DNA of 64,000 nucleotides from Stichopus chloronotus (taxonomy: Eukaryota; Echinodermata; Holothuroidea; Aspidochirotida; Stichopodidae). The notes under the pieces were generated by a model, which saw only the letters and a program-made list of their open reading frames with translations, ran no database searches and was not told the DNA's origin. Positions within the stretch are counted from its first letter, which is position 1; the number at the start of each line of letters is the position of its first letter. The stretch is from positions 29,613,969-29,677,968 of the forward strand of contig CM037838.1 of the NCBI GenBank assembly GCA_021234535.1, written 5' to 3'. The translations under genes were made by a program, and so were the position numbers. This document shows, piece after piece, positions 1 to 13,275 of this stretch.

Positions 1-411
1 ATTTTCGTTATAACTTCTTTCCAAATAAAACTTCAAACTTCCCGCAGTTGTTGCACAGCGTATCGCCATTTTGGAAATGTATGACGTGTCACATGCACCG
101 CTAATACTATGTGACATGTACAGGTGTATGTGTGACGTCACGAATCACGATATTTCGCAACAACATGGCGACTTGCGAGTGAATAAAATGTATATTCATT
201 AAAACTTCATATTTTCTTGAACGTTTATTTATTGTACTACCGAATGGTGTCTTATTGTTTGAAAAAGTATGTTTGAAGTATTAGGACTATCTGGGAGGCT
301 GCACAACGGTTTTCCGTTAAGATGTGTTTTTTCATGACTGTAGTATGTGGATGCAAACTTACTTGTATGGATTACTTTTCTAATATGTACGTTGTCTGAC
401 AAAGTGCCATG
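1..411. other. Unique AT-rich sequence, no gene seen
   Basis: I see no coding region or RNA gene. One perfect CRE-type octamer TGACGTCA lies at 133-140, within a stretch rich in GTGAC/GTCAC motifs (about 80-140). No coding signal supports the short reverse-strand frame near 229-453. Confidence 0.5.
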
Positions 412-520
412 AGAGAAGAAACAGCGGGGGAGGGATTGGAAGGGGAAGGGCATGGTCAGGGGGTGGGGGAAGCAAGGGGCATGGAAAAGAGGAGAGGGAG
501 GGACGGGTTAAGAAAGAGGA
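412..520 (+). repeat. G-rich purine tract with G-quadruplex potential
   Basis: The plus strand is almost all purine here. G-runs of three or more lie at about 426-430, 432-434, 442-445, 448-450, 459-463 and 465-469, so one strand could fold as a G-quadruplex. The tract stands out against the AT-rich surroundings. It is not a recognisable gene part. A simple purine-rich repeat is the plain explanation. Confidence 0.5.
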
Positions 521-1464
521 CTTATTGGCATGTGGGTGAAAGGTGTATTGGCATTTCTGAGAAGGCCAGTGAGTTTTAAGAATGTTTTCAGCCTTATTTA
601 TGGCGGAAGGTTTTAGCTAACAATGCTAATGACTTTTGGGAAGCCTAAACACCGCATCTTTGACTGTAAACAAAAACCTTTAATTGAAAACATCCGTTCA
701 GTAAATTTCATTTATTGCTCGGCCTTGTTTTTGAGCTCGTCAACACCTGACTACGGAATAAAGAGCAACTCTTAAACAAAAAGAAAATAATCTTTGACAT
801 TTTTCAGTAAAAAAGGTAAAGTCCTTACTTGTCTCTTAAACTGCTGCTTCAGCTGTTTGTCAATTAAGCACGAAAATTAACAAACCAATATGTGCATACG
901 ATTAAAGACTTGTTATGAAAAGGAAATGTAAAATATGAATCCTATGAGTACAATTGGTAATGACGTAATGATTTGAATCAGGATAAGTCCTCTTGAAAAT
1001 ACTTCATGTTCTTAAAGCATTTAATCAATCATATCAAAAAGTAATTTGGGCCATGCTGTTATTTTTCTTTTCATTTGCGAGACCACAAAAGAACTAAATC
1101 TTACGAAAAATCTTGTTTCAACAAAGAAATCAGATTTACCAATATCAAAATCATTATCTACCGTACAATGGATATTTTTTCGGGAGCAGGGGGATGGAGG
1201 GTGGGGAGTGTACATTAGGCCAAGCAGGATGGTTCAGCGGACTGGGTAAAAATCCTTGCTGCCGAGTAGACGGTCATTCAGTTTCTCGGCCTAACTCAGG
1301 TGCGTTGTTGATAAAAATCCTTTCCTACCTAGGAGGATCTTCATTAGACTTAAACCTTAACCCATGGAACAGTTGAAAGTAATGCTTTCATCCCCGTTTA
1401 AAGATACAAGGGGTAGGGTGGTTACTTATGGTTAGATATTGTTACATATGCTTATAAATATGGT
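521..1464. other. Unique sequence, no gene seen
   Basis: AT-rich, non-repetitive sequence. Two overlapping plus-strand frames near 1046-1376 have no recognisable domain and pass through a low-complexity GGGGGATGGAGGGTGGGGAG stretch, so I treat them as chance. Confidence 0.45.
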
Positions 1465-1500
1465 TATATATATATATACGGTTTATATATATATATGGTA
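1465..1500. repeat. Interrupted TA microsatellite
   Basis: Two TA runs are separated by a short CGGTT interruption. This is low-complexity sequence with no other feature. Confidence 0.8.
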
Positions 1501-3769
1501 TATACTTCACATAATCTTTTATCTGAATTAATTGCACAATTGCAAATAATCAATAATAACACTTCAATATCCTCATTAGAAAACCCTGTTTAAAACTTAT
1601 AATACCCTGAATGGGTCTGAGTGTTCCGTAATCGTTTGTGTAATTACAGACTATAATGATGATGAAAATCTTAACTATACCCGAAGAGTGTAAAAACGCT
1701 TGGGTTATATGTTCATTGTCGCTGATATGACACTGAAACTTAGTCCAAAATTTGGACTCGATTACCCGCCTCGCATAGTCGGTCGGGTACCCGGGTATTC
1801 AAAGGTATTATCCAAGCAGACGACAGCTGTTTCAATTAGGATATAATTACTTGTTCAGACTTCATGTTCAGACAGATTCAGATTACAGTGTGCAAGTTTA
1901 TTCGGCTAAAATGATCAGGGTGTTCAATTGGTTAGAACCTAACAAGAAGACTTAACTATTAGGGTAGTACCTGGTGACTGGTAACACAGTTCTGGACCTC
2001 GGTCGGTTGGACTTTACTGCAACGCAGAAATAACTAACGCTTAAATGACTTCATAGCGCGAAAACAAGGCTGTTATGACTGGATATACCTTTGGCGTAGA
2101 ATGCGACTGGCGAATGTCACAACAGCAACGAATGCACACAAAGGGTAGGCTTGGCTGTCGTTAGGCGATGAATATGACTAGTACCGTCGACTTCTGCGGT
2201 GTACGCTAGGCTGGCTTCAGTGAAGAATATATGACTGTCACTGTTGACTCTATTAAGTAGCCTGAAGTACACAGGCACTGCAGTAAGTAAACACAGGGAA
2301 GGTGAGGTAATGTACTTGATCTCAAATTAGTTAGAAGTATTGTTCACAACGTTTTAACCGATGACGGTGCATATGTAAAAGATACTTGCAAGAACTTTCT
2401 GTTCCAGAGCATTCCACCTCTTCTCAAAAGCACCCTTAGCTCCTAACATGGTAGTAAATGTAGAGGACAGTGAGGCGCCAGAGTGTACGTATTTACAGTA
2501 AGTCCAGAAATTCCGAGTTGATACGCGAAACGTCTTGAAGTTACTAGCAGGTACATCGGATTCAACAGCAGAGCGTTGGAACCTTCCTACTTGCATCACG
2601 TTCCAGTGTCATGGAACGCCAAAATGATAGCTGTAGTATTACGAAGTTAACTATTGGTCATTACCCTAACACATGTATCTTACGTACAGGTATGACGGTG
2701 AAGTGCTTTTAGTTACATAAAATCTAAATTTTGGTACATATACAACACCACGGGGGATGTTAATGACACTTTGTACCCAATTAAAGAACCGAATTTTGAC
2801 ATCGCAGGCCGTGATCAGATGCAAACACTAATTGTTAAACAACAACTTGTCCACGTCAAACGGATCGCGACTCATACCTTTTGTTTTAACAGTGACTAAG
2901 TTTATGGCTGCGATAGATTGCAATGAAGGGTGACTAGCGCCATCCCTAGAAACCCGTCACGGTTGCGATCACGCATGCGAGGGAACTCTGAAGATGAGTG
3001 ATGATAAGCTGCTCTGAAGTGAGTGAAAGAGCAGAGACACTACTCAAGTTTCTCTTAACAAAACATTGGAGTTGTCCTTCTGATTTTCACCTTGTCACCG
3101 AGACGGTGACAAAGAGAAAAGAATTTGCAGGTAAAACTTTAAAAAGGAAAAGCCATTTACGTCCAATTATACAAAATGTGTTGGGCCTATACTCAATGTT
3201 GGGACTGACAGCGAAAGACGGAAATAAGACTTTGTCGCCTCTCTAATGTCAGTTCAGTAATCTTATTATCTTCCAGAAGAGACCTATGGACTCTCCCCAT
3301 TACATAAAACAAAAGCATTCAACTGCATGAGAAGAGGAGTCTGTTCACACAATGGGATGTCTCAGGGTCACAAATAGTACGCTAGAAGACACCGTATCAG
3401 TCTTCAACATGTCCTATAACCACCGAACGGCAGTCTGTGTATACCTCTCACTGTGAGAACGATTTTTGTCAAGATTATATGTGAGAAAGACATGAAACTT
3501 AAGCTACTCTAGACTACTTACAACTGCTGTAGTTTGGGTCACACAAACCTAGTTAAGTCTCACGTCGATTAGCTATAAGTATGCATTGTGGGTTATTCAC
3601 CCAAAGATTCGCCCAAAAATTTACAGTCACAAGTGCAACGTTAGGAGCTAAATCAGTCTTCATTTCTCCATGGGCATACTAAGGGACCATCTTAAATACA
3701 TACGCTTCGGATCATAGATGAATTTGGTCCACATGATAAAATTAAATTCAAAATTTTATTTCTCACTTC
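1501..3769. other. Unique sequence of slightly higher GC, no gene recognised
   Basis: This stretch looks less AT-rich than most of the window. Near 2140-2265 there is a faint near-duplication: TAGGCTTGGCTGTCG with GAATATGACT, then TAGGCTGGCTTC with GAATATATGACTG. The frames at 2354-2599 (minus) and 2998-3246 (plus) match no domain I know. An ancient decayed repeat or gene fragment is possible but not demonstrated. Confidence 0.35.
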
Positions 3770-4035
3770 AACAATATCACAAGAAACAAAAACAGATAAA
3801 TGCGAATGATACGGACCGTTCAAAAAGGCGATAGAAAAGAGAGAAGCTTGTCATCAAGATAGCCACCTAGACAAAAGAAACAAAAAAAAAAATATCAAAG
3901 AAGAAAAAATAACAAAATGAGGAGATCTAAACGAAGAAGCATAAACAAGAAAATAAGAAACGAAGGAAAAAAGAGGAGAGATGAAGAAGAAGAAGAAGAG
4001 AAAGACGAAGAGAGAAGGAATAATCTCTCCTGAGG
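3770..4035 (+). repeat. Purine-rich low-complexity tract
   Basis: A long stretch is dominated by A and G on the plus strand, with GAAGAAGAAGAAGAG at the core (about 3982-4000). The reverse-strand 70-residue frame here is Phe/Ser-rich purely because of this composition and is not a gene. Confidence 0.65.
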
Positions 4036-4697
4036 GGACCGAGGCTCTAGAGGCAACCATCATCACTTACACTTTAGCTAGAACTGCTGAAAAGGTATTT
4101 AAGCGAAGCGCCATCATCAGCTGACGGGAATCATACCAAAAATGTTTGGATGAACTTCCCGAAATCGATGTAACTAGCTCCACAAGCCATCTTTCACTCT
4201 GGCGGCGCCCCCTCCCCAGAAAAACCACGGTTGGAATGAGAGGGAGGCTGTGCTACCAGCCGTTCCTCCAGTGGGTTGAAGTAAAAACGCCAAAAGCTAA
4301 AACCTGAAAAATAAGGCTCCAGTCTGAAAGGGATGTTTTCATTTGCGTTTTTAGTTTTTAATATATTGTATTTGTTTTTAGAAATCTATTGTAAGTTCGT
4401 TCCACCATGTTTTGGACAATAGATCCTAGTGCTTCTCTTTTTATTTTCATTCCTTTCATCTGAATGAATACAGACGTTCGGTGGCTCATTACCAATGGAT
4501 TTCCAGGGAGATAGGATGACTGATACCACGTGACCTCAACATCGACGGTAAATCCAGCCATCCATGGCTAGTGTTGTATTCCCTTTTCGAATTACGACCC
4601 ATTCCAACCCCTTCCAGGGTCTTGATCGTTGACCGAGAATGAGCTCATTGTACTATTTTCATCACACAAGAACTAAACATGAATAAAACTGTCGCTG

Positions 4698-4861
4698 CAC
4701 TCTAAATTCACAATGGTCAAATTGACCATATCTTAGTTAACTATGCACCGACCGAAAATATAGTCAACTTGCCACATTATTTCCTTTGACCAAGTTGACC
4801 ATATTTTGGGTCCGGTGCATAGTTAACTATGTATGTATTTGGTCATAGTGAATTAAGAGTG
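4698..4861. mobile_element. 164-bp foldback MITE-like element
   Basis: The two ends form a terminal inverted repeat: CACTCTAAATTCAC on the left and GTGAATTAAGAGTG on the right (13 of 14 bases pair). Pairing extends inward through nearly the whole element. AGTTAACTATGCACCG in the left arm is matched exactly in the reverse complement of the right arm (AGTTAACTATG core near 4734 and 4820), and the AAAATATRGTCAACTTG segments pair next to the centre. Only a short AT-rich loop remains. Small non-coding foldback DNA transposons (MITEs) look like this. A clear target-site duplication is not visible, so the superfamily is undetermined. It contains no reading frame. Confidence 0.75.
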
Positions 4862-6084
4862 TGCCTATGTTATTAAAAAAAAAAGAATGTTTCATTTGTT
4901 TATTGTCGTATGAAATTCAAGAGAAACGATGGAAAATAAGAGGGCGCTGTGGGAGCTTACTTCATTAGATTCACTAGGCAGAATAACATGTGTGTCTCCA
5001 TGTATTCAACATTTTAAAGCTGGAATATATTTTGAAAATTTATCAGTGAAAGTCAAATTTCAAGGAAAATGTCTTAGCTACTACAATAAGACATTAGTTA
5101 AGCCAAATTTTGCATGAACAAATATTTTTACACGATTCCTATTGTTCTGTTTGATTTCAAGTATCAGTGATTGACTGCTACGTTTTATTTGAGAGTCTGA
5201 ATTTTTAAAAATGTAGAGAAAATTTTCATATTCCAATATCTGGAAGATGAGTACATAGTTCTTTTTCAGATTTTGTGACTGTGACAAGTGATCTTTTCCT
5301 CTACGTTCTCTTCCCTGAAACACTGACAAAGAATTAAGGTAGATGACCTGGTGATTGCCAGTGCAACTCATATTCCGGCCAGCCTTAAGTGAATTTAAAT
5401 TCCGTTTTCCGTTTTTAATTTTAAACGTGCAAGTCAGAAGGTAATATTTCTATGAGAGGTATAAGAATTGTAACATAGGCATCTACCGTCACTCTTGTAC
5501 CAACATCGGGTCTCATCATTGTGAGTGATATGAAGTCATAGTCTTAATACATCCGTTTCTACGGAATGAATAGGTATGCACAAATATAGTATTTGAACGT
5601 CTCTACCAGACCCTGCAAAAGAAAGAACAACTACACTAACTTCTCTACTAGATAAACCTTAACACAATACACCGTAAGCACGTAAGACTGACGGGCCATA
5701 TACTGTACTCATCGTTAGTGCAGTAAAGCGTACAGAATGACGTCATAAAATCAATTAACGGTCACAGTTTCAACCACAAGAAATTTGAGGAATGTTTGAT
5801 AGTAATGTTGCTGAAGGAACCCTAAACTATGGAGGTGTCCATTCGTTACCTGATTTCAATCACTTTTTAGATACCGCATTTCTTGTCAGATTGATTCATA
5901 AGCGAAAAAAAAAAAATAAATAAAAAAGTAACTAGATGTAAATGATATGCTAATTTAAAAATATAAATACACAAACAAATAAAACCAAAGCACGTTCTGT
6001 TGTTATAAATCAATAAAAGACCCAATATCAATATGGATACCTATATGGCAAACCGTTAGATGGATTAAAAATCTAGCTGAATGT
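4862..6084. other. Unique AT-rich sequence, no gene seen
   Basis: No coding region is recognised. The frames at 4929-5117 (plus) and 5081-5371 (minus) lack known motifs. A TGACGTCA octamer lies at 5738-5745 and a short poly-A/TAAA-rich patch at about 5905-5990. Confidence 0.45.
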
Positions 6085-6097
6085 GGGGGGGGGGGGG
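6085..6097 (+). repeat. Poly-G run (13 G)
   Basis: This is the first of ten G homopolymers of 10 or more bases on the plus strand. The others are at 12438, 16792, 19477, 22169, 25573, 28014, 37826, 49888 and 63513. Only three C runs of this length occur (8484, 19789, 43265). Confidence 0.9.
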
Positions 6098-8827
6098 AGA
6101 CTGGAGGGTATTGATTGTAAGATTGTGACAGGGAGGGGGGACATTATCAGGACACTGTTTTCTTTAAAATAGTTCGGTGAAATATTTTGTAATATCATAA
6201 GGATCGTGACTCTTTTAACTTACCATGATCTAACCAAACATATTTTCCATGTTCCTTATATATCACCACATACATTCATCAAATTATAACATCTTTAATA
6301 TAAACATGATTATTTTGGCATTGCGTAGGTCGAAGATGAGATAAAATTTATGACTGAGTTTGGGGTTCGTCTCGTAAGGTGTTGCCATCGATCAACACAC
6401 GCGATTTCTTCATCATCAACTAAAAGAAGCTCATCTGATTCTTCCTCCTTCAGTGAGGTTCTCCTCGTGTGCTCCTGAAAAAAAGTTTATCATCATCTGC
6501 TTTAATTGGTAATATAACTTTCTTTTTGTTGACTTTGATTAGTGGTTTTTTTTATTTTCCAGTTTTCCTCGAGGCAATAAACGGGATCCTGGCAAGACTG
6601 TTGGTAGATATGAAATCAATCTATCATTCTATACAGAAAGTAAGAAGTTATGATAACATTTCTCTTCTTGTCTGTCCTTTGGATTCACCTCAACCTACTT
6701 TACGCTGAGGTCAATTTTCGAGGAAGAGGGGGGAGGTGAAAACAGCAAACTTTTTATGCTCATGTTTGTCTTTCTGATAAGTTATATCACACTTTGCTCG
6801 CTCGGCGACAAGCCCCAGGGTAAAATAGAAAATGTGGTTACGAAAATCATAACCAATTACTGTTTATGATTGTTCACGTGCCATGGTATTGTGCAAAGTT
6901 CTAGCTGTTCCCTGGTTAATACGTTACGACTGTCGGCATTTCTCGACAGGTAGGCTGTAGGTGGTGTCGTGTCTTAGAGGTATTTACTGTACACTGCATG
7001 CAGAACGTAGGAGGGCAGAAATCATGTGCAGAGGGGATGCGATACACGGAAGTAAACTATATGGTCATGCTTGTACGAAAACCGTTTGACATACTGAAGG
7101 TATTTATTTACCAAACAATTAACGACGTGACTGCCAAAATAAAAGGTGTTCCATATTCCAATCAACATTTATAAAGAAATATTAATTGTTACCGCCTACA
7201 TGATTCGCTCATCACAATGAGTTTAATTTGAGCAACCTGCATTCAGTGTCAATCAAGAAACATTGAACGACAGAAGTGCATGAAAATAGAAATGCCACGG
7301 TGCTGCCAATGGCGTCACGGACAGTAAAATAATAAAAAAGTTGCAAAACCACATACTCGAGATCGAAACAAGAAAATGTTGTATGAGTTATTTCAAATGA
7401 TTGTTAGAAGTTCTAAGTATCTTGAATGAAATTTCTTTTATCTACACCTCAAGATGTAGAGGATACACGATAACCGTTTACCAGTTATTAAGTTTACATT
7501 CAACAGGACATCAAACTTGTTTAATTTATATCTCTCCTAATTTTATGTCCCACTATTCAAACAAAATTTGTCAGTCTAAGGGCTAATTTTAGCAAACTTT
7601 AGTCATATTTGCACAGTCAAAAGCTCTTAAAATGTAAGACCACCAAATATTGCGGACGAAGAAACCATGCACCCATCGCGTGATGACGTGAAATAATTTG
7701 CCGTATACTATATGTGATGAAAGAAGCTGTACAGAATAATTCGTATAATTCAGCCATAGATGGCGTTATCTCGTCATCCTGCCTGGCGGCGATACACTCT
7801 CTACGAGACGTACTTCAAATCCACTGGTAAGTATAATGTAACGCATTTCCATGACAACGGTATATTTAATTTGATACACCACTCTGGTTATAAAAATTCC
7901 AGCTGTTTATGATTTTAACTTATATTTTGCTCTGACAGCAACTTAATTATGATCCATATATTCACAAAGTGTGCCTATCATTTTAGTAATGTGCAGTTTT
8001 CTCGCATTGTCGTTGCTGGAAGTTCCTAGACACAGCGCCCTCTGTTATCGTCTTCATCCATATCATCGACTTAAAAATGAAAAAGATATAGAAAGGCTTA
8101 CAATATTTATTTTGTTTTTATTATTTCAGTTGTTGACCAGATAGAAAAAAACTCTTCAAGGAATAAAAGAAATGTTTTTTCGTACAAGAGAAACTTTCGA
8201 CTTTGCTATAAAGCTAACTTATTTTAATGAACAACGTTACGTGCTCTCCTCATCATCCGAGATGCGCGAAAAGATGAATTCGTTTAAATAACTTGAAAAT
8301 GAAAAAAAAAAGGTATACAATATTCATAAATGCCAGAGAGAAGACATTTCTTGTATTTCACAAAGGAATAGCTCATTCGTCTTTCTAGAAAAAAAAGCAA
8401 CATTCTTTTCCTCAAAGGATATCACATATGACAGTGTATGAAATAGAACTGAAAGCAATCTTGTAGTGCACCCCCCGCCCCTTCCCCCCCCCCGAAAATG
8501 ATCGAGGTCGTTAAGTTTGGAATATTCTTTTTGATTTAAAGTAGGATGGATTATTGAGAGTGTTCTTTATGAAAATAAAGAAAATGGTTGACTTGTTGAA
8601 ACTTTGGTCTTATTAGTTTGACATTGTTTGTTCGAAATCGGTTGTGATTCTGCAGGTGTGCAATATGTAAATTTATGCATATTAAGCAATGTTCACGCGT
8701 CCTTCGAAACAAAATAAACTAGGACTGAGAAAGAAAAGTCAAAGTGACGAAATTTTTCGCTTAAATGAAAAGTGACGTCATAACATAAGCAACCGCACTT
8801 TGTATTGATAGTAATACCTGTGAAAGT

Positions 8828-8831
<4 letters not shown>
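6098..8831. other. Unique sequence, no gene seen
   Basis: AT-rich unique sequence. The frames at 6469-6708 and 7401-7586 have no recognisable domain. A C-rich patch (C run 8484-8493) and a TGACGTCA octamer (8773-8780) are the only notable short motifs. Confidence 0.45.

Positions 8832-8859
<28 letters not shown>
8832..8859. repeat. TA microsatellite
   Basis: An essentially perfect TA dinucleotide repeat of about 14 units. The reverse frame across it reads Ile-Tyr repeats and is an artefact. Confidence 0.9.
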
Positions 8860-11800
8860 TCCGTTACTTACATACATATATTGACATTTACTTGATGAGG
8901 TACTGATGCTTGAATATTTTAAATTTAACCCATGTCGGCTCATTGATATGCGTGGCAGCTCAAATAAAGAATATGGAGCATCTACCAGATGTGAATAAGA
9001 TAATTACCTCATAAACGCGTCTTTTACATCCATAGATATCGTGTTTACATACCACATGGTCAAGAACTGACTGTGACGTCTGCGATACTTGCTAAAAGTT
9101 CATAACCAAACATTATCTGAGTCTTTTCTCATATAAATACAAAATTTCTTTTTCCATTTCAATTGAAAGATTTCCAAAGGTCTTTTTTTTTTTCATTTCC
9201 TCTCTCTCTCTTCTTTAACTAATTGAATTTTAAAACACACCGGTTATAAAATGGTTAAATTTCCATCCATCTAAACTCCGTTTTTTTCTCTTTAACCGTT
9301 GTTTACGACGTTTAATTGAAAAGGAAACGTGTGTCGCCTCAAAGAACTGTATTTCTTGATCTCTTTTTAAATTGTTCTGACAACCTCTTTTACCGCCAGG
9401 AATTGCTCCTTCATTGCTCTGGGAATGCTCTACTGTAATCACATCTGAAACGAGAGTTAATTGATGACGTCATCTCCTTATTCAATTCTTTTTCCTTCGT
9501 ATTTTCCTTTATTCTTTCCTTCATTTTGCTCCCCTTCATTTTATTTTCCTTCCTTCTGCTTTAATTGTATTCAGTCATCAGTTTAGGTTCACAGAAAGAA
9601 AGTAAAGTCAAACTTTTTAAAGGTATCAATAAAAATGTTCGACCGTAAAATACATCGTGAAAGGGCAGTTCTTTGTCTTACTTTGGAAACAATTTAACAC
9701 AAATAAAGCAAAACGAAAAGCCTTAAAGTAAGACTTGGTAAAAATAAGATAGATAAGAGTTAGAAACATAACAAAGAAAGAAAACATACACAAAGAAAAC
9801 CAAAAAAATTGTATTAGTTGTGGGTGGTTTCTTGTTCGGGCAAATATGTCCGTAAAAGTTCTTTTTAATTAAATAAATAAATGTATGCATATAGAGCTTT
9901 CTTTCAATAACTTTCTTTTCTATGTATTTTTGTTTCATAATTATATGTATATGGCATCCGTTAAGCAAACAAAAGAAAGTTGTGTAAACTATATCTGCCA
10001 CAGACCAGTGGAAATGCTCTGTTCCGAATTTAATTTTGTATGTATATGGGTTAAACAAATTTGAAATTCGTTGAAATTAGTCGTTTCTTTGTTTTTTAAA
10101 AGGCAAGCTCTTGTTTTTTATGGTAGGTAAAAACAAAGGAAATATGTCATTTACTGGTAAATGGAGTTTCATGGAGAAAGGTGACGGAAGTAATCAAACC
10201 TTTAATCACAATTTACTTTGGTTTCATCAACTCACTTGAAGCTATAATCTGAGTTTGATATGAATATGTATAGCCTACGATATAGCTGCATTAGTGAATC
10301 AACAAAAGGACTATCATGATATTGTTGTTCTTCTGCTGTACATCTTTCTTTTTTTTTTCTCTAAAAATCCCAAAAGAGTATTCAGTTGATAAGTTTGAAC
10401 TGCTTAAAAGAAACCGTACGCGTTGACTAGTTGAAAGTAATATGCTAATACATGTTACATTCTAGAGGGTTAATACTTCGGCAACGTTGCACGCGGTCAG
10501 TCCAGCGACTGCTATAGATTGGTTACCAAAACTGCATGTTACACGAGCCTGAGCCTATTTCAGGAAAAAATCCCACATTTTTTGACAAGTGAATGTACAC
10601 GCCGTCCTTTGTATGCTATATTGGTACAGAATTTCCAGGTCCGTTTTGCACCCTTTTTTATCCAACCTGAAAAGATACTTCTCTGCTTGGATTTAAAATC
10701 CAGTGGCGAAATGTTGAAATGTACCAACAATGCAGGCAGAGTAATTAGAACAAATGTTTGACCTCATTTTGATGATTGTGTCTGTAACTTATAACATTGT
10801 GTACTACCGTGCATAGTAATTACCGTAATCGGTCGCTATGTAGCCAGTATTATTAATTCTCTTCTTGATAATTATTGTCATATGTAAGACCTATTTAGTT
10901 ATGAATTTTTCATAGGAAAATTACAATGTGATGAAGCAATTTAATGTTGTATGAACACAAAAAGCGAGGTTTACTTCTAATGGTTCTGTTAGCATTATAC
11001 CCATGTCTCTGTAAAGGAATTGTATTACATACATGCCCTGCAACTTGCTATAGTATAAAACATTATATGCATTTTTATGCATTATGTCCATTCTTTTCAC
11101 AGCAGACCCTGGTTACTTGTATGTTGCTGAGTGATAACCACAACAGACATGTACAATAGCAATTTCTATTGACATAAACAATACACAATTCTGCGAAAAA
11201 CTTACCCCAGCAAAACACCTCAATAACATTTTGGCACAATAGTATATGAGAAAAGACATACTGTCACTCTGGATTCATGATGGGTTTATTCGTAAGCAAC
11301 AATAGAGACAAATTTTGATCTACAGTTTTGGTAAGAGAACAATCCTAAGGGTATATGCTATGATAAATTTGAATGTGTTAGAGTTACCTTTAAAATGAGA
11401 CTTGCAACTGCATATATTTTCAAAAAGTAGACCCTAAATTCTCCTTTTTCTTGCATAAGTTGTAAATGGTTTCTCCATTTCAGGGAAAACATCGGTGACT
11501 TTATTTTGAAATCGCCAAATAGTGCCGTTTCGATACTAAGGTAATATGTACCCTAATATAGAAGTTGGAGATTCTTCCACATTTCTTCACCTCAAAATCA
11601 CTATAATGGGCATTCAGGTAACTCTGTATTTTATCCTATAGGATTCTAAGGTGTCCTGTGCCTGATGTTGGTTTGTGTATGGGTTGCGGGTGGGGCGTCC
11701 CGTTATCAGCCTCTTAAAATGGAAAATGAAACTTGGCAAAACCAAAATATGCACTATCCTCCAAAGAAATGTGTGCAATGCAATATATAGAAAAGCAGGT

Positions 11801-13216
11801 TACAGTTACTCACGTCTATCAATTGGGGTCGGATAACATATTCAAGACTACAGACAAAAGTAGAGGCATGAAAATTCCACTGGGCCAGGGGACAAATTTC
11901 TTTATTTATTCTGAACTTTAAACATCTGTTGTAGAACACATTAAAATCAAAATGGAAAGAACAGTCAATGTCCCACTGTCTCCAATGTCTCCATTCTCTA
12001 GCATATCTGAGATAAAAGGTAATCCATTTAAGCTTTAGCGTTAGTGGTAGGAAACGTTCATGTACTTTTGATGGTCACAGCGGATAAGTCACAAGCTGTA
12101 CACCGTGAGTAGCTGTTTTCGCAGTTGTTCTTATTACATTTTAGACGTTTTGTGTAAGGACAAAGGTTTAAAAATAATGTGACAGTACGTAGGTGGCAAG
12201 TTTCACGATACTGCGTTTTTCAATGCTGCCAAAAAGCGTCCGAAGTTCACGCTTACGTTACCCTGACCTCCATCTCAAAGGTAATAAATATCTCTTACCT
12301 TTCACAAATTCATGCAAACTCTAGAATTTTATCATTGTAAGACATACATTCTATTGTGATATCTACTTAGTTGTCCAAGTCATCGGCACATTATCTGAGA
12401 TAATATCACTGTTGACGTGGGTGCATCCTTCTGGGGAGGGGGGGGGGGCGGGTCGAGTGGTGACCCCTCACTTTAATGATATCTAAATTTGTTGGCTGAC
12501 TACCTAAGCGGTTGGTAAAGAGAGTAACAATGAAAGGATTGCCTAAAAGTACCCTCTAGCTCACCCGAAATCCATTTCTCGGGCTCCACAGCCTCCTTTT
12601 CAAACATGTGGCAACCCCTAAAAAAACAACCCGAATCTTCAGCCACGCCACCATAAGGAAAATGATAGATCGTAGCCAATATGGATGAGATCGACACAGT
12701 AAATAATGCTTATAGCAACGATCTTTACTGAGTATACCCTGCTGATGAGTATGAAGGGCCCGGATTGTACAGAACTAAGTTCCTGATTTAGGACAGCTTG
12801 CTAAGACTGCTTTCCTTCCTTTTTATATCTGATGGACTTTATAGCCACGACAACCTTGCACTGTGTGTCCGTGACGGAATGTCCGTGAATTAGGCTAATT
12901 TATAAGCATTGTCATGTGTTTGCATCCTTCAAAATGCTCACAATCTTCTTGATTTCAACTCAACGATCCCCATTTAAATGGTCTCATGTTGCATTAAATT
13001 AAGGAATTTGAAAGTATCTGTCAGTTACAGTTGCCTTGATGTTGACGTGACATGGTTGGAATAAGAATGACGTTAACTAACCAACCCAAAGTGCCGAAAG
13101 GATCTTTTAGTAAATAAGAAATGACAATGAAGAGAGTGACGTCATGTAACTCTTTTTAAGTAACCATCAATTGGTAAATAGATCTGCATGTATGTATATG
13201 TATGTACATGCGCATG

Positions 13217-13221
<5 letters not shown>
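8860..13221. other. Unique sequence with a pyrimidine tract, no gene seen
   Basis: No gene is recognised. A pyrimidine-rich low-complexity zone runs at about 9181-9216 and 9475-9566 (TTTTCCTTY-type words). The palindrome GATGACGTCATC lies at 9463-9474. The longest reverse frame (9723-10058, 111 codons) is rich in Phe, Tyr and Ile, as expected of AT-rich chance frames, and has no motif. A G run sits at 12438-12448. Confidence 0.45.
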
Positions 13222-13247
<26 letters not shown>

Positions 13248-13275
13248 ACGTCTGTGTGTGTGTGCGTGTGTGTGT
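13222..13275. repeat. Compound TA/TG microsatellite
   Basis: A TA run (about 13222-13249) passes directly into a TG run (about 13253-13275). TATG/CATG words precede it from about 13190. Confidence 0.85.

Noticed and set aside
3854..4066. Phe/Ser-rich reverse frame as a membrane protein
   Set aside because: It is the translation of a purine-rich low-complexity tract read on the opposite strand.
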